A stretch of 64,000 nucleotides of DNA from Deinococcus aquatilis DSM 23025 (GTDB lineage Bacteria > Deinococcota > Deinococci > Deinococcales > Deinococcaceae): positions 4,835 through 68,834 of the forward strand of contig NZ_KB899718.1 of assembly GCF_000378445.1 (NCBI RefSeq), in the 5' to 3' direction. Both the position numbers and the translations under genes were made by a program. The notes under the pieces were generated by a model. It did no database searches, was not told the origin of the DNA, and worked only from the letters and a program-made list of their open reading frames with translations. Positions 17,028 through 23,810 of the stretch are shown in pieces; the stretch's first letter is position 1; each line of letters begins with the position of its first letter.

Positions 17028-17804
17028 TCAGTCTGAAGAAGCGACCCGCAGGACAGAGCGCCGGAAAAGAGTGCTCTGGATGGCGTGGTTTCGGCATTTC
17101 TGAAAAGGCACATCCGCCAGCCAGTCGGATCGGAAGTCGTTTTGCCTGTCGGTGTTCAGCACTATTTCCCTGGACTCTTGAGGCCCGAAGGCGGTCAGAT
17201 CGGCAGAAAAAGAGACGGCCCTGTGCGCCTGAGCGGACCGCTGGTCGCACACCAATTCAGCTTTGAACTGACCACCAGACACCTGAAAGCCCGTGGCGTT
17301 TCTGAGCTGTGCCTTGATGACAGGTCGCCCTGTTCCAAGTTGTAGGGTCGATGACAGCCATTCAAATTCTATCGGCTCTTCCTCGGTATAGATCTCAGCA
17401 ATGTTCAGGCGTTCCGAATTTTCTGGTTTAGCGTTATCGGTAGAGAGAATCAGATATTTCGTTTTGTATGTAAAATCTGAAATCCAATCTTTCGGAAAAT
17501 GAAAACTGATGCTGTTTTTGTCATATTGAGGCTGGCCGATTAAATGGGAAGTATGGTTGAAAGTATTGAAAAGAATCAGATTTCGGTAATCTTTGACCCG
17601 AACAGAGTCAGGAAAGACCAAGATGGTAGAAGTCAGAGGCAGCTGCCTGACAAATCTCCGGGCAACACGGTGCCATACGTCATCCGGTGGCTCAAGCTGA
17701 AACATCTGAATCTGTGGGTTAGTCGGAGTCTTCTTCCTGGCCTGACAGCCGATCAGCAGAGGTGGGCAGATCAGTAGGACGATAGAAACCCATTTGAATG
17801 GCAT
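17028..17804 (-). CDS. Putative lipoprotein of unknown function, low GC
   Basis: 258 residues. The N terminus MPFKWVSIVLLICPPLLIGC has a lipobox (LIGC), so it is probably a secreted lipoprotein. The rest is beta-rich with no motif I recognise. Base composition is clearly lower in GC than the neighbours, especially 17380-17600, and the amino acids (many Asn, Lys, Ile, Phe) follow, which suggests recent transfer or relaxed selection. A TAAACT box lies 10 bases before the ATG. It is convergent with the cobalamin operon; only 10 bases separate the ends. Confidence 0.75.
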   Translation of the reverse strand: MPFKWVSIVLLICPPLLIGCQARKKTPTNPQIQMFQLEPPDDVWHRVARRFVRQLPLTSTILVFPDSVRVKDYRNLILFNTFNHTSHLIGQPQYDKNSISFHFPKDWISDFTYKTKYLILSTDNAKPENSERLNIAEIYTEEEPIEFEWLSSTLQLGTGRPVIKAQLRNATGFQVSGGQFKAELVCDQRSAQAHRAVSFSADLTAFGPQESREIVLNTDRQNDFRSDWLADVPFQKCRNHAIQSTLFRRSVLRVASSD

Positions 17805-17849
17805 GTCAGTTAAGAGTTTAGAGACTCTGGAAGCTTAAAGAACAGATTC

Positions 17850-18734
17850 TTACCCCTGCACCGCCCGCCAGCGCCCCAGCCACACGCCGCCGAAGACATG
17901 CACGATCAGGCCCACGAACACCAACGCGGCTCCCAGCAATTTCAGGGGCGGAAAGGTCTCCTGAAAATACAGGGCGCTGCTGACCATGCCGAACACGGGC
18001 ACCAGCAAAGACAGCGGCGCGACCCGGCTGGCCCCGTGCTGCTGAATCAGCCAGTTCCAGATGCCGAAGCCCAGCACCGTATTGAAGTAGCCCATGAAGG
18101 CCACCGCCAGCCAGAAGCCGGGGCCGCTGTGCGTGAGGGTGCGGCCCACCGCGTCCCAACCGCTGGTGACGCCCGCCAGCAGGGTGAGGGGAATGGGCGG
18201 AATCAGGGCCGACCAGACCACCAAGCTCAGCATGTTGGCGCTGCCCGCCGCCCTGACCAGAATGTTGCTGATGGCCCAGCCGCCCGCCGCCACCAACACC
18301 AGCACAAACCCAATCGGACTGGTCTGATGGTCGGCCAGCAACCCGATCACACCCATGCCCGTGAAGGCCAGCGCCATGCCCAGCACCTGATTTGGCCCCA
18401 GCTTTTCTCGCAACAGGGCCGCCGCCAGCAGGGCCGTAAAAAAGGCCTGCATCTGCATCAGCAGGCTGGCGAGGCCCGCGCTCATGCCCAACTGAATGGC
18501 GAGGTACAGCAGCCCGAACTGCACCACGCCCACCGCCAGGCCGTAACCCACCAGCAGTTGCCAGCGCATCAGCGGGCGCGGCACAAAAAATACGGCGGGC
18601 AGGGCAGCCAGAGCAAAGCGCAGCGCGGCCACCAGCAGCGGCGGCGCGTCGGTGACACTGAGCTTGATCACCACAAAATTGACCCCCCAGATGAAGGTAA
18701 TCAGGAGAGCCAACAGCAGACTTCTGGGGGGCAT
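17850..18734 (-). CDS. EamA/DMT family transporter
   Basis: 294 residues with about ten membrane helices in two EamA repeats. Typical features are FIWGVNFVVIKLSVTDAPPLLVAALRFALA in the first half and PLSLLVPVFGMVSSALYFQE in the second. Members export amino acids or other metabolites; the substrate cannot be predicted. The ATG is 6 bases after TAGATT on the minus strand (leaderless pattern). It is divergent from the ferredoxin gene. Confidence 0.9.
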   Translation of the reverse strand: MPPRSLLLALLITFIWGVNFVVIKLSVTDAPPLLVAALRFALAALPAVFFVPRPLMRWQLLVGYGLAVGVVQFGLLYLAIQLGMSAGLASLLMQMQAFFTALLAAALLREKLGPNQVLGMALAFTGMGVIGLLADHQTSPIGFVLVLVAAGGWAISNILVRAAGSANMLSLVVWSALIPPIPLTLLAGVTSGWDAVGRTLTHSGPGFWLAVAFMGYFNTVLGFGIWNWLIQQHGASRVAPLSLLVPVFGMVSSALYFQETFPPLKLLGAALVFVGLIVHVFGGVWLGRWRAVQG

Positions 18735-18809
18735 AGGCCCAATCTACCCGCCCCAGATTGAAAGCAAGCAGGCCAATCCAGTGCGCTTTGGTCTGTAGCC
18801 TAGGCATCT

Positions 18810-19166
18810 ATGTCCGGTTCCTCTTCGTCTGGCCCCCTTTATTTTTCCACCCGTGGACACCTGTTGGTCTGTCAGGGCCAGAGTTGTCAGACGCGGGGTT
18901 CTGCGCTGCTGCACCGCGCCCTCTGGAATGCCCTGGAGCGCGAGTCTCTGGCCTACTACAAAAAGGGCGGCAGCGTGCGCCTCACCGAAAGCGGTTGCCT
19001 CGGCGCGTGCAGCTACGGCCCGACCCTCTGTGCCTACCGAACCAAACCCGAAGGCGGCCTGGAAGAAGGCTGGTACGCCGCCACCGACCTGCCGCAAGCC
19101 CTGAACGTGGCCCGCGCCATCCATGCGGGCGAGGCGTTGCCGGAGGGTGGGAAATATGGGCCGTAG
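18810..19166 (+). CDS. Thioredoxin-fold [2Fe-2S] ferredoxin domain protein
   Basis: 118 residues. CQGQSCQTRGS and SGCLGACSYGPTLC provide the four cysteines in the pattern of thioredoxin-like (Shethna-type/NuoE-like) 2Fe-2S ferredoxins. It probably carries electrons in the cytoplasm; the partner is unknown. TAGCCT lies 8 bases before the ATG. It is transcribed divergently from the EamA transporter. Confidence 0.85.
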   Translation: MSGSSSSGPLYFSTRGHLLVCQGQSCQTRGSALLHRALWNALERESLAYYKKGGSVRLTESGCLGACSYGPTLCAYRTKPEGGLEEGWYAATDLPQALNVARAIHAGEALPEGGKYGP

Positions 19167-19178
19167 AGCGCTGACGCG

Positions 19179-19330
19179 CTGTAAGTGGGGAGTGGTCAGT
19201 GGTGAGTGAGAAAGGCGGGCCTGTGCTGTGGACTGAATCTTCTTGGCCGCTCTACAGCTTCAAAAATAATCTAAATGCTCCTTTCCGCCTGCGCTTTTTT
19301 CACTGGACGCTACCCACTCGCCACTTACAG
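19179..19330. repeat. Intergenic imperfect inverted repeat, GTAAGTGG family (copy 2)
   Basis: The left arm starts CTGTAAGTGGGGAGTGGTC and continues to about 19215. The right arm, 19281-19330, reads on the opposite strand CTGTAAGTGGCGAGTGGG. The arms bracket the ferredoxin-fur intergenic region. Related copies lie at 14905-15010 and 22060-22184. Confidence 0.6.
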
Positions 19331-19362
19331 TCCCTCGGTGTCCCATTTGCTATCCTCGCCCC

Positions 19363-19770
19363 ATGACGATGGTGCGGCAAACCCGGCAGCGGCAGGCGGT
19401 AATCGAGGTTCTTCGGGCCTCGCGTGCCCACCCTGACGCGGCGTGGATTCATGGACAGGTGCGGCAATCGCTGCCCAGCGTGAGCCTCGGCACCGTGTAC
19501 CGTACCCTTGACGCCCTCGTGCGGGACGGCGTATTGCTGACCATCGAGCGTGCTGGTCAGGCCACCCGCTACGATTACAAACACGGCGGCGAGTACCACC
19601 ACCACGCGGTTTGCCGGGGCTGCGGCGCAATTTTCGATGTAGACGCGGCGGCCATTCCCAGTATTCCGGCGGCGGCATTGCCCGCAGGCTTCGCGGTCAC
19701 AGAAGTTCGGCTGGAATTTATGGGTGTGTGTACGGCCTGCGCCCACAAAGCCGCGTCAGACAGTCTCTGA
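19363..19770 (+). CDS. fur: Fur-family metal-responsive repressor
   Basis: 135 residues. Winged helix at the N terminus (TRQRQAVIEVLRASRAHPDAAWIHGQV, then SLGTVYRTLDALVRDG), then the metal-binding core HHHAVCRGCG and a C-terminal CTACAH. The CxxC pairs form the structural zinc site. Fur proteins in Deinococcus control iron and manganese balance, which matters for oxidative-stress resistance; whether this one answers to Fe, Mn or peroxide cannot be read directly. TATCCT is 6 bases before the ATG (leaderless pattern). Confidence 0.9.
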   Translation: MTMVRQTRQRQAVIEVLRASRAHPDAAWIHGQVRQSLPSVSLGTVYRTLDALVRDGVLLTIERAGQATRYDYKHGGEYHHHAVCRGCGAIFDVDAAAIPSIPAAALPAGFAVTEVRLEFMGVCTACAHKAASDSL

Positions 19771-19938
19771 CTTCGGGACGCTCTGGGCCATGGGCCACGA
19801 ACCCGCCCTCCAATCCCGCTGGATGACGGGCTGGCGTGGTCTTTCTGGAGTTCTGGACTTGGTGGCGGCAGAGTTTTCTCTGCCACGCATCTGGCGTTCT
19901 GCCTCTTTGTCCCCGCCCCGCCGCGCTAGCCTCAGCGC

Positions 19939-20628
19939 ATGAGTCTGCCGCTTTCCCCTGCCCCCAATGAATTTCCGTCCTACCGTGCGGCGGAATTTCT
20001 TCCGGCCTTTTTGCTGGGATGGGGACTGGGCGCAGCGCTGGTTTTTGGCGTGCGGGCGCTGGGCGGGGCCTTGCTGCCCGATCCCTGTCAGGGCCATACT
20101 CTGCTGGCGCTGCTGCTGCCGCTGCTGCTGGGGCCGGGTGGACTGGGCTTTACGGCCCTCAACTTCCGGCGGCCCAGACGGGCAGCGCTGGGGCTGGGGC
20201 TGGTGGTGGCCTCGCTTCTGCCTGCCCTGTCAGTCGGAGCGCGGGATATCGGGGCGCTACGCGGTACGGGATGTGCAGGCGGCTATGTGGTGCTGTCTGT
20301 GGCCGGTGGCCCCAACGACCGCAGTTCATCTATCAGTACCCTCAGCCTGCGCGTGGGCGAGTCGCGCACCCTCACGGGCCGGGTCGGTGGCTACACGCCC
20401 ACCACGCATCCGGGCCTGTTTACGCTGGCCGCCGAGAGCGATACGCCCGGAATTACGGTGCAACTCTCCAAAAAGCAGGTCAGGGCAGGCGAGCAGTTTC
20501 CAGTGCAGATCAACATCAAGGAGGGCACTGGCGTCAATACCTATACGGTGGGCGTGCAGGCCACCCAGACGGTGAAGGGCCAGTCGGTGGCTGCGGTGGG
20601 CACCCTGGAAGTCAACGCCCGTCCCTGA
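19939..20628 (+). CDS. Membrane-anchored protein of unknown function
   Basis: 229 residues. Three hydrophobic segments occupy about 20-105, and the last 115 residues are outside the membrane and beta-rich (SISTLSLRVGESRTLTGRVGG, then VQLSKKQVRAGEQFPVQINIKEGTG), resembling an Ig-like or carbohydrate-binding fold. I do not recognise a named family. The ATG is 6 bases after TAGCCT (leaderless pattern). It lies between fur and marC, all on the plus strand but each with its own -10 box. Confidence 0.7.
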   Translation: MSLPLSPAPNEFPSYRAAEFLPAFLLGWGLGAALVFGVRALGGALLPDPCQGHTLLALLLPLLLGPGGLGFTALNFRRPRRAALGLGLVVASLLPALSVGARDIGALRGTGCAGGYVVLSVAGGPNDRSSSISTLSLRVGESRTLTGRVGGYTPTTHPGLFTLAAESDTPGITVQLSKKQVRAGEQFPVQINIKEGTGVNTYTVGVQATQTVKGQSVAAVGTLEVNARP

Positions 20629-20707
20629 AGGTCTGACAGCGGCACATTGATCTGAAATTGATCTGGGGTGACGCTTCCGTGACGCCCGTCAGAGTACGCT
20701 ACAGGGC

Positions 20708-21385
20708 GTGAACGTGGCCGAACTCTCCAGCATCAGCTTGCAAACCTTCCTGACCATGCTGGTGGTCATGGATCCCATCGGCCTCGCCCCCATTTTTATC
20801 GGACTGGCAGGCAACCGCCCCGCCTTCGAGCGTCGGCGGGTGGCGCTCAAAGCATCTGTGGTGGCGGGCATCATCATTTTACTGTTCGGGCTGTTCGGGC
20901 GTGCCCTGCTGGAGCATCTGGGCATCAGCCTGAGCGCCTTCCGGGTGGCGGGCGGCATCCTGCTGTTTCTGATCGCGCTGGACATGGTTTTTGCGCGGCC
21001 CAGCGGCAGCAAGGAAACGCCCGAAGAGGAACAGGAAGCCCAGGAACGCCAGGACATCAGCGTGTTTCCGCTTGCCATTCCCCTGATCGCTGGCCCCGGT
21101 ACGCTCGCCAGCATCATGATTTTAGCCAGCGACGCGCACGGCGACGGCTTTTTGCTGAGTGCCGTCTTTGTCGTCACGTTCGGCGTACTGCTGCTGTGTT
21201 ACCTGGCCCTGCGGTTGTCGGGCCAGATTGCCCGTCTGATCGGCCTGACCGGAGTGCATGTGGTCACGCGGGTGCTGGGCGTGCTGCTGGGCGCACTGGC
21301 CGTGCAGTATGTGGCCGATGGAGTACTGGAATTCATGCGCGGCGGCCTGAAGATTACTGGTTTGGAACTGCTGGGACTGGCCTGA
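20708..21385 (+). CDS. MarC family integral membrane protein
   Basis: 225 residues with six predicted membrane helices. Family blocks include [30 protein letters not shown] and [19 protein letters not shown]. The biochemical role of MarC proteins is not settled, despite the antibiotic-resistance name. A hydrophilic loop ([16 protein letters not shown]) separates the halves. The start is a GTG 7 bases after TACGCT (leaderless pattern). Confidence 0.9.
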   Translation: MNVAELSSISLQTFLTMLVVMDPIGLAPIFIGLAGNRPAFERRRVALKASVVAGIIILLFGLFGRALLEHLGISLSAFRVAGGILLFLIALDMVFARPSGSKETPEEEQEAQERQDISVFPLAIPLIAGPGTLASIMILASDAHGDGFLLSAVFVVTFGVLLLCYLALRLSGQIARLIGLTGVHVVTRVLGVLLGALAVQYVADGVLEFMRGGLKITGLELLGLA

Positions 21386-21475
21386 TCCCGCTTCCCTTTC
21401 CCGCGCTTGGTGTAAGCCACAGCTAAGCCACCCGGCGCAACAATTGGCTTACAGCCGCGCCGTATTATGCAAGGC

Positions 21476-22057
21476 ATGAACACCCCGACGAGTGTGATCA
21501 AAACCGTGAATGGAGGAGAGGAAGCAGCGAGGCCGCCCGCCCGCGTTGCGCCGGATCTGAACGCCCCGCGTGTGCTGGTGCTGAACGCTTCCTACGAGCC
21601 GCTGCATGTCACGAGCGCCAAACGCGCCATTACACTCGTGCAGTACGGGGTGGCCGAGGTGCTGGAAGACAGTGCGGATGTCGTCAGGTCGCCCAGCACC
21701 ACCATCAACGTGCCCAGCGTGATCCGGTTGCGCCGCTATGTGCGCCGTCCCCGCGTGCATCCAGTGCCCTTCAACCGCCGCAACGTGCTGCGCCGCGATA
21801 CCTTTGCCTGTCAGTATTGCGGCTCGCCCGACGATCTCACGCTCGATCACGTCATGCCCCGTTCGCGTGGCGGGCGGCACAACTGGGACAACGTCACCAC
21901 CGCTTGCAGGGTGTGTAACCAGCGCAAGGGGAGCCGCACCCCCGACGAGGCCGGGATGCACCTACGCACCCGGCCTCGTGCCCCAACGTTCGGCGTGTAC
22001 GCGCATGGGCAGTTCGCACACTGGCAGCCGGGGTGGGCCAAGTACATCGGGCAGTGA
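21476..22057 (+). CDS. HNH endonuclease family protein
   Basis: 193 residues. The C-terminal HNH fold has two zinc-binding CxxC pairs (FACQYCGSPDD and CRVCNQRKG) around LDHVMPRSRGGRHNWDN. The N-terminal part (VLVLNASYEPLHVTSAKRAI) is characteristic of a widespread stand-alone HNH family in Deinococcus, cyanobacteria and actinobacteria whose target is unknown. TATTAT lies 7 bases before the ATG at 21476, which selects this start over one three codons earlier. Confidence 0.88.
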   Translation: MNTPTSVIKTVNGGEEAARPPARVAPDLNAPRVLVLNASYEPLHVTSAKRAITLVQYGVAEVLEDSADVVRSPSTTINVPSVIRLRRYVRRPRVHPVPFNRRNVLRRDTFACQYCGSPDDLTLDHVMPRSRGGRHNWDNVTTACRVCNQRKGSRTPDEAGMHLRTRPRAPTFGVYAHGQFAHWQPGWAKYIGQ

Positions 22058-22059
22058 AA

Positions 22060-22184
22060 CTGTGAGTGGGTAGTGGTGAGTGGGAAAAGATAAAAAGAGT
22101 GGACTGCACACAGAATGTTGGTGCAGTCCACTCTTTTTAATCTCTTGACCTTCCCACTGACCACTTCCTACTCACCACTTACAG
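22060..22184. repeat. Intergenic imperfect inverted repeat, GTAAGTGG family (copy 3)
   Basis: The left arm CTGTGAGTGGGTAGTGGTG (from 22060) faces a right arm ending CTCACCACTTACAG (to 22184). They enclose the perfect 19-bp terminator hairpin at 22091-22139. Confidence 0.65.
22091..22139. terminator. Bidirectional terminator with a 19-bp perfect stem
   Basis: The arms TAAAAAGAGTGGACTGCAC and GTGCAGTCCACTCTTTTTA enclose an 11-base loop. It ends the HNH gene on one side and the rdgB frame on the other. Confidence 0.9.
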
Positions 22185-22190
22185 TTTTTC

Positions 22191-22844
22191 CTACTCCAGT
22201 CGCGTCACTTCCCGCTCCGGCTCCCCGGCCCGGTGCGCTTCCATCAGCGCGGCCAGTGCCCGCCCCCGGTGACTGATGGCGCGTTTTTCGGCCAGGCTCA
22301 TTTCGGCCAGCGTGCGCGTTTCCCCGTCGGGCACGAAGAGGGGATCGTAGCCGAAGCCGCCCTCACCGCGTGGGCCTTCCAGAATCACGCCGGGCACTTC
22401 TCCCCGGTAGGATTCGAGGTGGCCGTCCGGGTAGGCCAGAATGACCACGCTGACGAACTTGGCGCGGCGGTTGGTTTTACCGCGCAGGCGCTCCAGCAGG
22501 TACATGTTGCGGTCCAGGTCGCTGGTGCGGTTGCCGTAGCGGGCCGAATACACGCCCGGTTCGCCGCCCAGGGCCTCCACTTCCAGGCCGGAATCGTCGG
22601 CCAGCGCGGTGCGGTTCATGGTAATGGCGGCGGCGCAGGCTTTCATGGCGGCGTTTTCTTCGTAGGTCACGCCAGTTTCTTCGGGCATCGGGAAGGCTCC
22701 CATGCCGTCCATCTGCCAGTTCAGGCCGCCGAGGGCTTCCTCAATCTCGCGCACTTTTCCGGCGTTTCCAGTCGCAACCACGACTCGTTTGCGGGTGGGG
22801 GCAGTGGGATTTCCAGTGGGACGGGAGTTGGCGTCGTTCGTCAT
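22191..22844 (-). CDS. rdgB: RdgB/HAM1 pyrophosphatase as a possible separate product (alternative start)
   Basis: Starting at the internal ATG gives a 217-residue protein, close to the usual 190-210 residues for RdgB. TACACT exactly 7 bases upstream matches the leaderless pattern seen across the window, although no clear -35 is present. It is the same frame as the longer entry, listed because the start decides whether this is a fusion or two overlapping products. Confidence 0.55.
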   Translation of the reverse strand: MTNDANSRPTGNPTAPTRKRVVVATGNAGKVREIEEALGGLNWQMDGMGAFPMPEETGVTYEENAAMKACAAAITMNRTALADDSGLEVEALGGEPGVYSARYGNRTSDLDRNMYLLERLRGKTNRRAKFVSVVILAYPDGHLESYRGEVPGVILEGPRGEGGFGYDPLFVPDGETRTLAEMSLAEKRAISHRGRALAALMEAHRAGEPEREVTRLE

Positions 22845-23660
22845 CTCTCCGAGTGTAGGCGAGGCAGCCCCTCCTCCGCGTGAAGTTTCGTGATCCCCGT
22901 CGGCCAGGGCTGTTGCCCCCATCAGGGGGATGTCGGCCCGCACACGCCAGCGCGTCTCACCCGCCCGCCGCTCGAACAGGGTCACGCCCGCATAACTCTG
23001 GGAATGAAAAGGAGCCAGCCGCGCTTCCAACTCATGCCGCATCCGTTCGGGGTCGTGGCCGCTGTAGGGCTGCGCCAGCGTAAAGTGTGGCTGCCAGGAA
23101 TCCAGTCCACGCGGGGTATGCAGCAGTTGCATCCGTGCCTGCTCGTGGGGGCGGGCGTATTTGCCCTCGCGCACCTCCCAGTCAAAGGGCGAGGCACTCA
23201 CATACGGTGCGAGGCGGGCCGAGAGCAGCGTGTGCAGCACGGTCAGGGCTGGGCTGGCATTCAGGCGCAGCACCCAGACTTTGCCGTCTTCCCACGCTTC
23301 TACCCGTCCTCCCGACAGCCCCAGAAACGCGCCGGGCGTCAGGCAGGCCACGCACGCCCGCACCTCGGCCTCGATCTGCGGCCAGTTGGCTGGGTCGGTG
23401 CTGAACGCCTCCGTAACGGTCAGGTGAAACCCGTAGGGTCTGGCGTCAGTTTGCCATTCTGAGCGCATAAATTCAGGCATCGGCACGGTCTGACCCGCCC
23501 GCACGTCATAGCCCAGCAGCCCCGAGCCGACCCGGTACAGGTCGCTGACCGCCGGAGGACAGAGGTACACGGCAAACTTCGTTTCCTGATCAGGGTGGCC
23601 GAGAAGCGCGGGTTGAGGAGGGCCAGACGGTTGGTTTCCGGCTGAATCTGAAGTGGACAT
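22191..23660 (-). CDS. 2H-phosphoesterase domain fused in frame to RdgB/HAM1 XTP/dITP pyrophosphatase
   Basis: One uninterrupted frame of 489 codons. Residues about 28-245 look like a DUF1045/2H phosphoesterase, with two HxT motifs (GFHLTVTEAF, His79; HFTLAQPY, His192). Residues about 290-485 are RdgB, which removes non-canonical purine triphosphates: VVATGNAGKVREIEEAL, ALADDSGLEVEALGGEPG, GEGGFGYDPLFVP and SHRGRAL. The linker is Gly/Ser/Ala-rich. The first ATG is 6 bases after TAGACT; a second ATG at 22844 is 7 bases after TACACT (22852-22857), so RdgB alone could also be made from a leaderless mRNA. Whether the fusion is the main product is open. Confidence 0.82.
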   Translation of the reverse strand: MSTSDSAGNQPSGPPQPALLGHPDQETKFAVYLCPPAVSDLYRVGSGLLGYDVRAGQTVPMPEFMRSEWQTDARPYGFHLTVTEAFSTDPANWPQIEAEVRACVACLTPGAFLGLSGGRVEAWEDGKVWVLRLNASPALTVLHTLLSARLAPYVSASPFDWEVREGKYARPHEQARMQLLHTPRGLDSWQPHFTLAQPYSGHDPERMRHELEARLAPFHSQSYAGVTLFERRAGETRWRVRADIPLMGATALADGDHETSRGGGAASPTLGEMTNDANSRPTGNPTAPTRKRVVVATGNAGKVREIEEALGGLNWQMDGMGAFPMPEETGVTYEENAAMKACAAAITMNRTALADDSGLEVEALGGEPGVYSARYGNRTSDLDRNMYLLERLRGKTNRRAKFVSVVILAYPDGHLESYRGEVPGVILEGPRGEGGFGYDPLFVPDGETRTLAEMSLAEKRAISHRGRALAALMEAHRAGEPEREVTRLE

Positions 23661-23810
23661 GAAGAAAGTCTAACGTTCTGCTCTGACTAAATTGGGACGC
23701 TACCTTTCCCCTGTAGAAAGTGCCGGAACCACAGCCTGAAAACGTCTCATGAAAGTGCTCTGGCTGCGGTGAATCTCAACCCCTGCTGTTTTCAAACAAG
23801 CTTCCGTTGT

